A DNA stretch of 5,630 bases from Luminiphilus sp. (lineage in GTDB: Bacteria > Pseudomonadota > Gammaproteobacteria > Pseudomonadales > Halieaceae): assembly GCA_024638905.1 (NCBI GenBank), contig JAHEJH010000086.1, forward strand, positions 1 to 5,630, read 5' to 3'. Shown in pieces: positions 1 to 5,630 of this stretch (its first letter is position 1; each line of letters starts with the position of its first letter). The position numbers were made by a program, and so were the translations under genes. Below the pieces are notes generated by a model, which saw only the letters and a list, made by a program, of their open reading frames with translations, was not told the origin of the DNA and did not search any database.

Positions 1-391
1 TGCAGCGGTCCAAGGCATTCAGGGCCTCGGCTTGCCGGATTGGGCCATGCTCTGCACGCTGCTGCTTTTCTACCTCGCGCTGGGTGCCATCTTCGACACG
101 ATCGCAGCGATGGTACTCACGCTGCCCGTGGTCTACCCACTGATCATCGGCATGGGCTACGACCCCATCTGGTGGGGGGTCATCAACATTGTGGTGCTGG
201 AGCTAGGCATGATCACGCCGCCGTTTGGTATCAACGTATTTGTCCTGCATGGCATGCGCAGCGATCTGCCTCTCGGGCAAATCTATCGCGGAATCGTGCC
301 ATTCCTGATCGCTGACATCCTCAGGCTGAGTCTGCTGGTCAGCGTCCCGGCATTGAGCCTATGGTTGCCGCGACAGCTAGGATGGCTCTAA
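1..391 (+). CDS. TRAP transporter large permease (DctM family), C-terminal part, 5' end outside window
   Basis: This is the membrane channel subunit of a tripartite ATP-independent periplasmic (TRAP) transporter, which uses an ion gradient to import small, usually carboxylate-bearing solutes delivered by a periplasmic binding protein. The frame is open from base 2 and stops with TAA at 389-391, so about 129 C-terminal residues are visible of a family usually near 430. Family signatures are FDTIAAMVLTLPVVYPLI, a GYDPIWWGV segment, the strongly conserved ITPPFGINVFVLHG stretch and a final IYRGIVPFLIADILRL helix. Three hydrophobic membrane segments are apparent. The binding protein and small permease are not in view. 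The substrate cannot be read from the sequence; the methyl-transfer genes 378 bases downstream make a methylated amine or betaine a reasonable guess, but the gap means the transporter may be a separate transcript. Confidence 0.93.
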   Translation, partial: AAVQGIQGLGLPDWAMLCTLLLFYLALGAIFDTIAAMVLTLPVVYPLIIGMGYDPIWWGVINIVVLELGMITPPFGINVFVLHGMRSDLPLGQIYRGIVPFLIADILRLSLLVSVPALSLWLPRQLGWL

Positions 392-735
392 GGGCATCAC
401 CGGATTTCCCTGTACAGGCCTTGTCGCCTCTACCGACGCTACAAAACGGGTTTCAGCGGGCTGAATCGCTGCCAATAAGCCGTGTTCAAAAGGACCCCAA
501 TTTTTCAGTTTTTAATGTCGCTTTTGGTCTGATTGGTGTCGGTTTAATCCAACCCTACAAGCCCCAATCGCTCCACAGTAGCGCCCATAATTTGAGGGGG
601 CTTTGCGGCGAAAAAAGTACCGTTTTACAGGCTTTGCCAGTAACATGGTGCGACGCTTTCGGGTTTCGTCTTGGCCCGGCACTATCGAGCAGCAACACTC
701 ACAGAGGTGGCTCGAAGAGACCGGAACAAAGGCAA

Positions 736-757
736 GAGGTGAGCAGCACCTCGTTTT
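736..757 (+). promoter_or_regulatory. Terminator-like hairpin in the leader of the methyltransferase operon, possible attenuator
   Basis: GAGGTG (736-741) pairs perfectly with CACCTC (747-752) across a five-base loop, and the stem is followed by GTTTT (753-757). The ribosome binding site GGAAG starts right after. The same hexamer GAGGTG also occurs at 704-709 and could pair with 747-752 instead, so two exclusive folds are possible. The stem is only six base pairs and the T-run only four, so it may be chance or a weak modulator of translation starts. Confidence 0.3.
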
Positions 758-762
758 GGAAG
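758..762 (+). promoter_or_regulatory. Ribosome binding site of the MttB-like gene
   Basis: GGAAG sits seven bases before the ATG at 770 and supports that start. It directly follows the T-run of the leader hairpin, so folding there could affect ribosome access. Confidence 0.6.
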
Positions 763-769
763 TAGCGCG

Positions 770-2311
770 ATGAGTGAACGTGCGAGCAGGAGAAAAGGCG
801 GGGGTCGGGCCGGACGACGTGAGGCTCGGGGCCAGTCTGCCACAGCCGCAGCACCGTTTATCGAACGCAACATCCCCTACGTTGAAATTCTCAGCGAAGA
901 AAACCTGCAACTGATCGAACACAATGCCGACCGGCTACTGGCAGAGATTGGCATCGATTTCCTTGACGACCCCGAAGTCCTCGAGTTATTTAAAGAAGCC
1001 GGCGCCGATATCGATGGCACCCGGGTGCGCTTCCCCACCGGCATGTGCCGGCAGATCATTCAGGCGACCGCACCCAGTGAGTACGTGCAGCATGCTCGTA
1101 ACCCCGCGCGCAGCGTGACCATCGGCGGCAAGCGCACAGTGCTGGTACCCGCTTACGGCCCGCCCTTTGTGCACGACCTCGACAAAGGCCGCCGTTACGC
1201 CACAATCGAAGACTTCCGGAACTTTGTGAAGCTCGCCTACATGGCGCCCGGCATCCACCACTCGGGTGGCACAGTCTGCGAGCCGGTAGACCTACCGGTG
1301 AACAAGCGCCACTACGACATGGTCTACAGCCACTTCAAATACAGCGACAAGCCGCTGATGGGCTCGGTCACGCACTGGCGCCGGGCACAGGACTCGGTGG
1401 ATATGGCCAAGATCGTGTTCGGCGATGAGTTTGTTGACCAGAACTGCGTACTGACCAGCCTGATCAACGTGAACTCGCCGCTGGTATTTGACGGCACCAT
1501 GCTGGGCTCGCTCAAGGTTTACGCCAAGAACAATCAGGCGACGGTGGTCTCGCCCTTTATCCTCTCGGGTGCCATGTCACCCGTTACGGTGACCGGCACC
1601 GTCACCCAGATTCTCGCCGAAGCGATGGCCGGCATTGCGTTGACCCAGCTGATTCGACCCGGCTGCCCGGTGATCTTCGGCACCTTTGCGGCCGCGGTCT
1701 CCATGGCCACCGGCGCACCGACATTTGGCACACCGGAGCCCAGCATGGTGATTTACGCGGCCGGCGCACTGGCTCGCCGCCTGGGCGTACCCTTCCGTAG
1801 CGGTGGCGGGCTCTGTGGGTCCAAGCTACCCGATGCCCAGGCAGCCTACGAGGCCGCCAACACTTTGCAAACAGCCGCGCTTGCGGGCGTCAATTTCATG
1901 CTGCACACCGCCGGCTGGCTTGAGGGTGGCCTCGCCATGGGCTACGAGAAATTCATCATGGACTGCGATCAGGCGAGCATGCTTGCTGTGCTCCTGAATG
2001 GCGTGGACGTCTCCGAAAACGGCCAGGCCATGTCGGCCTTTGAAGAGGTGGGTCCCGGCAAGCATTTCCTTGGCTCAGCTCACACACTGGCCAACTTCGA
2101 AACCGCCTTCTATCGCTCCACTGTCGCGGACAACAACAGCTTCGAGCAGTGGTCTGCCGAGGGCAGCCTCGACGCGGCGCAGCGCGCCAACACGATGTGG
2201 AAACAAATGCTGGCCGAGTATCAGGCTCCAGAACTGGATCCGGCTATTGATGAAGCGCTACAGGCATTCATGACGGAACAAAAAGCGTCATTTGCCGACC
2301 GGGATTACTGA
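770..2311 (+). CDS. MttB-superfamily (trimethylamine methyltransferase family) corrinoid methyltransferase, non-pyrrolysine type
   Basis: A 513-residue cytoplasmic enzyme expected to take a methyl group from a quaternary or tertiary amine and place it on the Co(I) cobalamin of the partner corrinoid protein encoded next. The length fits the family (about 470-520). After a basic, glycine-rich N-terminal tail (residues 1 to about 22) comes NIPYVEILSEENLQLIEHNA, typical of bacterial homologues, then a TIM-barrel-like body with TGTVTQ (275-280), a glycine-rich GGGLCGSKLPDAQAAYE stretch (345-361) and GWLEGGLAMGYEKFIMDCD further on. There is no in-frame TAG, so it lacks the pyrrolysine of archaeal trimethylamine enzymes. 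Characterised non-pyrrolysine relatives act on glycine betaine, carnitine, proline betaine or gamma-butyrobetaine; substrate cannot be told here. The ATG is supported by GGAAG seven bases upstream. It is the first gene of the operon. Confidence 0.93.
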   Translation: MSERASRRKGGGRAGRREARGQSATAAAPFIERNIPYVEILSEENLQLIEHNADRLLAEIGIDFLDDPEVLELFKEAGADIDGTRVRFPTGMCRQIIQATAPSEYVQHARNPARSVTIGGKRTVLVPAYGPPFVHDLDKGRRYATIEDFRNFVKLAYMAPGIHHSGGTVCEPVDLPVNKRHYDMVYSHFKYSDKPLMGSVTHWRRAQDSVDMAKIVFGDEFVDQNCVLTSLINVNSPLVFDGTMLGSLKVYAKNNQATVVSPFILSGAMSPVTVTGTVTQILAEAMAGIALTQLIRPGCPVIFGTFAAAVSMATGAPTFGTPEPSMVIYAAGALARRLGVPFRSGGGLCGSKLPDAQAAYEAANTLQTAALAGVNFMLHTAGWLEGGLAMGYEKFIMDCDQASMLAVLLNGVDVSENGQAMSAFEEVGPGKHFLGSAHTLANFETAFYRSTVADNNSFEQWSAEGSLDAAQRANTMWKQMLAEYQAPELDPAIDEALQAFMTEQKASFADRDY

Positions 2312-2325
2312 GGGGAGATCCTGCC

Positions 2326-3027
<702 letters not shown>

Positions 3028-3038
3028 CCTTCACGGCG

Positions 3039-3695
3039 ATGCCCGCCTCCATTCTGGTCATCGCCTGCGGAGCACTCGCGCGGGAAATCGGTGCGCTAAA
3101 AGGGGCCAACGGTTGGGATCACCTCGACATACAGTGTCTGGACGCCGCGCTGCATAACCGGCCCAAGGAGATCCCGGGGCGCGTTGAGGCACTGCTAGAG
3201 CGCCATGCCGAACAGTACGATCATCGATTCGTGGCATATGCCGATTGCGGCACCGGCGGACGACTCGATACCGTGCTCGAGCGATGGCAGGCCGAACGCA
3301 TACCCGGCGCCCACTGTTATGAATTTTATGCGACGGCTGGTGTTTTCCACACACTGGCAGATGCCCAGCCGGGCACGTTTTACCTGACTGATTTTTTGGT
3401 GCGGCATTTTGATCGACTGGTAATTGAGGATTTGAAGCTGAACACCCACCCCACACTGCGCGACACCCTCTTCGCCCACTACACCCGGGTGGTGTACCTC
3501 GCGCAAACCGAGGACGCCTCCCTGGTTGCGGGGGCGCAGCGCGCGGCCGATCAGTTAGCACTGCCGCTAGAGGTGATTCAGACCGGGCTCGGTGATCTGC
3601 AATCCGCGATGACGACGCAGGTCTTGCGTTGGCAGGACAGCTCAGAAGCACCGGCTGAGCCCAACACATCGAGGGTGGCCCATGCAGCGCATTGA
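3039..3695 (+). CDS. DUF1638 domain protein
   Basis: A 218-residue soluble protein that I recognise as DUF1638, a family often found beside MttB-type methyltransferases and corrinoid proteins. Its biochemical role is not established to my knowledge. Visible conserved elements are LVIACGALARE near the N-terminus (Cys10), LDAALHNRP (His39), YADCGTGGRLD (Cys70), HCYEFYA (His92, Cys93) and TFYLTDFLVRHFD, then THPTLRD and VVYLAQT. The spaced Cys and His residues would suit a metal or cobalamin-related site, but that is inference. The frame is open upstream inside the corrinoid gene to about 2952; I chose the ATG at 3039, 11 bases after the preceding stop, because the family begins with this hydrophobic strand. 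There is no good Shine-Dalgarno, suggesting re-initiation by ribosomes finishing the corrinoid gene. The last 14 bases overlap the next gene. The C-terminal 20 or so residues look disordered. Confidence 0.85.
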   Translation: MPASILVIACGALAREIGALKGANGWDHLDIQCLDAALHNRPKEIPGRVEALLERHAEQYDHRFVAYADCGTGGRLDTVLERWQAERIPGAHCYEFYATAGVFHTLADAQPGTFYLTDFLVRHFDRLVIEDLKLNTHPTLRDTLFAHYTRVVYLAQTEDASLVAGAQRAADQLALPLEVIQTGLGDLQSAMTTQVLRWQDSSEAPAEPNTSRVAHAAH

Positions 3696-3990
3696 TATTT
3701 TGTGGCGCGACATTCCTTCGCAGGTACTGATCAAGCGCGGTCGTGAGCGCGGCAAGTACATGCTCAGTGCCCGCTTTCAGGAAGCCATTGACCGGGCAGC
3801 CATGCGCGCCGGCAAAGGCGGCAGTGATGCCTACCTCGACGAATGGCGCCGGGTCACCACAAGCATTGAGGCCGAAGGCGCCCTCGAGGACATCGCACAG
3901 CGCCTGGGCGAGGAAATCGAGTCGCAGGTGTCCGATGAACAACTCGCGGTGCTGGTCAAGCAAAAAGGCAGTGCCGAGGTCAGCGAATGA
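3682..3990 (+). CDS. Small 'virulence factor' family protein (PF13769-like), role in methyl transfer unknown
   Basis: A 102-residue soluble protein. The pattern IDILWRDIPSQVLIKRG, then LSARFQEAIDRAAMRAG and DAYLDEWRR matches my memory of the small domain named 'virulence factor' after staphylococcal CvfC. The name is inherited and says nothing useful here: in this setting it sits between DUF1638 and the MTHFR genes and most likely assists the corrinoid/folate pathway. There are no cysteines, no membrane segment and no signal peptide; it is charged and probably mostly helical, with conserved Trp8, Arg9, Asp10 and Trp55 as candidate functional residues. GAGGG (3671-3675) lies six bases before the ATG. 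It overlaps the DUF1638 gene by 14 bases and the next gene by an ATGA of four bases, so translation is probably coupled on both sides. Confidence 0.82.
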   Translation: MQRIDILWRDIPSQVLIKRGRERGKYMLSARFQEAIDRAAMRAGKGGSDAYLDEWRRVTTSIEAEGALEDIAQRLGEEIESQVSDEQLAVLVKQKGSAEVSE

Positions 3991-4445
3991 AAGCCATAAG
4001 ACTTTGGTCCGCTCGCAACGCCAGCTGGCTGAAAAAATGCTACGCCGTGATGGAAGGCACCCTCGCCCTTTTCAACCCACTGCTGAAAGCCATTGGCCAT
4101 GAGCGGCTCGACAAGCCCTTCGCAGCTGTAGAAGGCGTAGTGAAAGGGTTTCTATTCGATTCCCAATCCTGCGGACAGTGCAGCCTTGGTGAGACGGGTA
4201 TGGCCTGCCCCATGAACTGCCCTAAAACCCTGCGCAACGGACCCTGCGGCGGCGTCCGCCAAAACGGCGGCTGTGAGATCAAACCCGAGATGACCTGTGT
4301 CTGGGTCAATGCCTGGGAGGGCAGCCAAAAGATTGGCGCGCCCGAAGACACCATTAAGATCATTCAGCCGCCGGTGGATAACCGCCTCAAAGGTCGCAGC
4401 GCTTGGCTACGCGCCCTGCGGCTGCGCGACGGAGAGTCCGCGTGA
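3987..4445 (+). CDS. Methylenetetrahydrofolate reductase C-terminal-domain protein (MetV-like, seven-cysteine)
   Basis: A 152-residue protein matching the family that Pfam names the methylene-tetrahydrofolate reductase C-terminal domain, here a separate gene overlapping the reductase gene. The core is a cysteine cluster: Cys62, Cys65, Cys74, Cys78, Cys87, Cys96 and Cys104 (spacing C-x2-C-x8-C-x3-C-x8-C-x8-C-x7-C), with the signatures CPMNCPKTLRNGPCGGV and CVWVNAWEG. In acetogens the related MetV subunit carries iron-sulfur clusters and partners MetF; by analogy this protein may carry electrons to or from the reductase flavin. Zinc binding is the alternative. The first 60 residues (WLKKCYAVMEGTLALFNPLLKAIG) look helical and may form the docking surface. 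It starts in an ATGA overlap with the preceding gene (GAGG at 3975-3978) and ends in a GTGA overlap with the reductase gene, which fits production of the two partners in a fixed ratio. Confidence 0.9.
   Translation: MKAIRLWSARNASWLKKCYAVMEGTLALFNPLLKAIGHERLDKPFAAVEGVVKGFLFDSQSCGQCSLGETGMACPMNCPKTLRNGPCGGVRQNGGCEIKPEMTCVWVNAWEGSQKIGAPEDTIKIIQPPVDNRLKGRSAWLRALRLRDGESA
4431..4436 (+). promoter_or_regulatory. Ribosome binding site deciding a GTG start for the reductase
   Basis: GGAGAG lies five bases before GTG 4442, which overlaps the upstream TGA as GTGA. This favours the GTG over the in-frame TTG at 4403, which would add 13 Arg/Ala-rich residues and overlap the upstream gene by 43 bases. Confidence 0.7.
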
Positions 4446-5428
4446 AGTTCGACGACGAGCCCACTCCCGGCGAGAACCTGCCAGTCCTCCCCGGGCACAC
4501 CTCCCCCGGCCGCTTTGAGCGCGTGTTGCGGGCGGGTCATTTCGCGGTCACGGCAGAAATTGCCCCACCAGATTCAGCAGACCCGGCAGACGTTTATGAG
4601 CGCGCTGCATTGTTTGACGGCTACGTGGATGCCATTAACGCCACTGACAGTTCCGGGGCCAATTGCCACATGTCGAGCATGGGCATCTGCTCGCTGCTGA
4701 CGCGACGCGGCTACGCCATGATCCTGCAGCAGTCCTGCCGCGACCGTAATCGCATCGCCATGCAGGGCGACATCCTCGGCGCTGCAGCGATGGGCGTGTG
4801 CAATATCCTCTGCCTGAGCGGCGACGGCGTGCAATCCGGTGACCACCCCGAGGCCAAACCGGTGTTCGATATGGACAGCATCTCGGCGCTGGGCATGGTG
4901 CGCCACATGCGCGACGAGCAGCAATTCCTCAGCGGGCGCGCCATCAGCGCACCGCCACGGCTATTTTTGGGTGGCGCCGCGAACCCCTTCGCACCGCCCT
5001 TGGATTTTCGCCCGCACCGCATGGCGAAAAAGATCGCCGCCGGCGCGCAGTTCATCCAGACCCAGTACTGCTTTGATATCGAACGGATGAAAACCTTCAT
5101 GGCGCAGGTGCGCGACATGGGTCTTCTTGAGAAAGCTTATGTGCTGGCTGGTGTCGGCCCGCTGGCGTCAGCGAAAGCGGCTGAGTGGATCCGCAAAAAT
5201 GTGGCGGGAGTGCACATTCCCGATGAGGTGATCAAACGCCTGGCCGGCGCCGAAGATCAGAAACAGGAAGGCGTGAATCTGTGTATCGATCTGATCGAAC
5301 AGATCCGCGAAATCGAGGGCGTGAGCGGCGCCCACATCATGGCCTACCGCATGGAAGACCGAATCGGAGAGATCGTTACCCGCTCCAACGCATTAGACGG
5401 CAGAGCACCCTGGCAACCGGCTCCGTAG
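4442..5428 (+). CDS. metF: Methylenetetrahydrofolate reductase (MetF family)
   Basis: A 328-residue cytoplasmic flavoprotein with the MetF TIM-barrel fold that interconverts 5,10-methylene-THF and 5-methyl-THF. Key positions are visible: Glu39 in VTAEIAPP (counterpart of the E. coli catalytic Glu), ATDSSGANCHMSS, QQSCRDRNR (97-104, flavin/folate region), Asp128 in LCLSGDG (folate-contacting Asp) and Gln208 in FIQTQYCFD. Later come YVLAGVGPLAS and IPDEVIKRL. The length fits the bacterial single-domain form. In this operon it probably runs in the oxidising direction, turning methyl-THF made by corrinoid methyl transfer into methylene-THF, rather than serving methionine synthesis; that is inferred from neighbours only. 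The adjoining seven-cysteine protein is its likely partner, which suggests an electron carrier other than NADH. GTG start chosen because of the GTGA overlap and the GGAGAG upstream. TAG stop at 5426-5428. Confidence 0.95.
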   Translation: MKFDDEPTPGENLPVLPGHTSPGRFERVLRAGHFAVTAEIAPPDSADPADVYERAALFDGYVDAINATDSSGANCHMSSMGICSLLTRRGYAMILQQSCRDRNRIAMQGDILGAAAMGVCNILCLSGDGVQSGDHPEAKPVFDMDSISALGMVRHMRDEQQFLSGRAISAPPRLFLGGAANPFAPPLDFRPHRMAKKIAAGAQFIQTQYCFDIERMKTFMAQVRDMGLLEKAYVLAGVGPLASAKAAEWIRKNVAGVHIPDEVIKRLAGAEDQKQEGVNLCIDLIEQIREIEGVSGAHIMAYRMEDRIGEIVTRSNALDGRAPWQPAP

Positions 5429-5435
5429 CCGATTC

Positions 5436-5447
5436 CCTTGGCCAAGG
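5436..5447. repeat. Perfect 12-base palindrome after the reductase gene
   Basis: CCTTGGCCAAGG reads the same on both strands and lies seven bases after the reductase stop codon. As RNA it could form only a four-pair stem with a GGCC loop and no T-run follows, so it is unlikely to be a terminator. A dyad protein-binding site is possible; chance is also possible. Confidence 0.4.
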
Positions 5448-5477
5448 TCCCCTCACTATCACTCGCTATCAATTCCC

Positions 5478-5517
5478 ATAACTTCTAATAACTTCAAATC
5501 ACTTCAAATAACTTCAG
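5478..5517 (+). repeat. Four tandem copies of a decamer, consensus ATAACTTCAA
   Basis: Copies start at 5478, 5488, 5498 and 5508. The second matches the consensus exactly; the others differ at one base each (ATAACTTCTA, ATCACTTCAA, ATAACTTCAG). A looser ten-base rhythm seems to extend left, with CTATC ending at 5460 and again at 5470. The array is AT-rich against GC-rich surroundings and ends nine bases before the next start codon, the last copy contributing the AGG (5516-5518) of that gene's weak ribosome binding site. It may be a multi-site operator with one site per helical turn, an AU-rich translation enhancer, or a slippage-prone filler. Confidence 0.8.
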
Positions 5518-5526
5518 GCAACACTC

Positions 5527-5630
5527 ATGACGACAACCACCATTAGCTCAGCGACCCGGGAAGTGCATATCGGCTTCGATCAGCCTTTTGTCATTATCGG
5601 CGAACGTATCAACCCAACCGGCCGTAAGAT
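5527..5630 (+). CDS. Methyltetrahydrofolate-corrinoid/cobalamin methyltransferase (pterin-binding domain), N-terminal part, 3' end outside window
   Basis: Only 34 codons are visible: MTTTTISSATREVHIGFDQP then FVIIGERINPTGRK. The IIGERINPTGRK strand-loop is the hallmark opening of the pterin-binding TIM barrel shared by AcsE, MtgA-type methyltransferases and the MetH folate domain, where the Asn contacts the pterin. The position in a corrinoid methyl-transfer locus favours an MtgA-like enzyme that moves the methyl from the corrinoid protein to THF, closing the link between the MttB-like enzyme and the reductase. Dihydropteroate synthase starts in a similar way but would lack this context and the GERIN pattern. 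The ATG is preceded by a weak AGG at 5516-5518, eight bases away. It is separated from the reductase by 98 bases, the widest gap since the operon began, so it may have its own expression control. Confidence 0.88.
   Translation, partial: MTTTTISSATREVHIGFDQPFVIIGERINPTGRK

Larger units (their letters stand above)
392..769. other. 378-base intergenic region with AT-richer core and structured 3' end
   Basis: I see no convincing gene here. A frame open across it on the + strand (361-765) begins inside the permease gene and resembles no protein family I know; a minus-strand frame (512-922) runs into the methyltransferase gene. By hand count 481-660 is about 47 percent G+C, lower than most of the flanking coding sequence, with T-runs around 501-513 and an A-run at 611-616. 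A weak stem (TTCAG 452-456 with CTGAA 461-465) follows the permease gene but has no adjoining T-run, so it is a poor terminator. No cobalamin riboswitch B12-box is recognisable, although the downstream genes use a corrinoid. The last 85 bases hold repeated motifs and a hairpin, annotated separately. The promoter of the downstream operon should lie here, but no box pair is good enough to call. Confidence 0.6.

Noticed and set aside
452..465. Intrinsic terminator after the permease gene (TTCAG with CTGAA)
   Set aside because: Five-pair stem with no adjoining T-run; the T-rich stretch is more than 30 bases further on.
533..561. Sigma-70-like boxes TTGGTG and TACAAG with 17-base spacing
   Set aside because: Only three and four of six bases match the consensus; not distinguishable from chance.
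361..765. 134-codon + strand frame crossing the intergenic gap
   Set aside because: It begins within the permease gene, has no family resemblance I can recognise, no good ribosome binding site, and covers the AT-rich leader; treated as a chance open frame.
392..769. Cobalamin or glycine riboswitch upstream of the operon
   Set aside because: No B12-box or glycine aptamer core could be recognised; only short competing stems are present.
512..922. 136-codon minus-strand frame
   Set aside because: Its start lies antisense to the confidently identified MttB-like gene, and its sequence shows no domain.
3058..3963. 301-codon minus-strand frame
   Set aside because: Long, but entirely antisense to DUF1638 and the small family protein, both recognised on the + strand; GC-rich codon use creates such shadows.
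4403..4441. TTG start adding 13 residues to the reductase
   Set aside because: The extra residues are an Arg/Ala-rich reading of the upstream gene; GTG 4442 has a GTGA overlap and a good Shine-Dalgarno.

Overview
The window is a one-carbon (methyl group) metabolism locus, all on the + strand. It carries the 3' end of a TRAP transporter permease gene, a 378-base gap, six tightly packed genes, a 98-base gap with a decamer tandem repeat, and the first 34 codons of a seventh gene of the same theme. The GC-rich coding sequence, the transporter family and the gene order (MttB-like methyltransferase, corrinoid protein, DUF1638, 'virulence factor' family, MTHFR C-terminal-domain protein, MTHFR, pterin methyltransferase) suggest a member of the Pseudomonadota, probably a marine or soil alpha- or gammaproteobacterium. 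The sequence alone does not decide which class.

Layout: 1-391, C-terminal part of a TRAP large permease (DctM family). 392-769, no convincing gene; it has an AT-richer core and, just before the next gene, a terminator-like hairpin whose 3' arm could pair with either of two upstream copies of the same hexamer. 770-2311, MttB-superfamily methyltransferase without a pyrrolysine codon. 2326-3027, cobalamin-binding corrinoid protein. 3039-3695, DUF1638 protein. 3682-3990, small protein of the misleadingly named 'virulence factor' family. 3987-4445, seven-cysteine MTHFR C-terminal-domain (MetV-like) protein. 4442-5428, methylenetetrahydrofolate reductase. 5436-5520, a 12-base palindrome and four decamer repeats. 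5527-5630, start of a methyltetrahydrofolate-corrinoid methyltransferase. Gaps of 14 and 11 bases followed by overlaps of 14, 4 and 4 bases argue for one transcript with coupled translation from 770 to 5428.

Inferred working model: a methylated amine, most likely a quaternary amine such as a betaine, enters the cell, perhaps through the TRAP transporter. The MttB-like enzyme moves one methyl group to the Co(I) cobalamin of the corrinoid protein. The pterin methyltransferase at the right edge passes the methyl to tetrahydrofolate. The reductase then oxidises methyl-THF to methylene-THF, perhaps handing electrons to iron-sulfur clusters on the MetV-like partner. DUF1638 and the 'virulence factor' protein have no established job that I know of and are the most interesting unknowns. 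No activase that would re-reduce inactive Co(II) corrinoid is visible; it may lie beyond the right edge.
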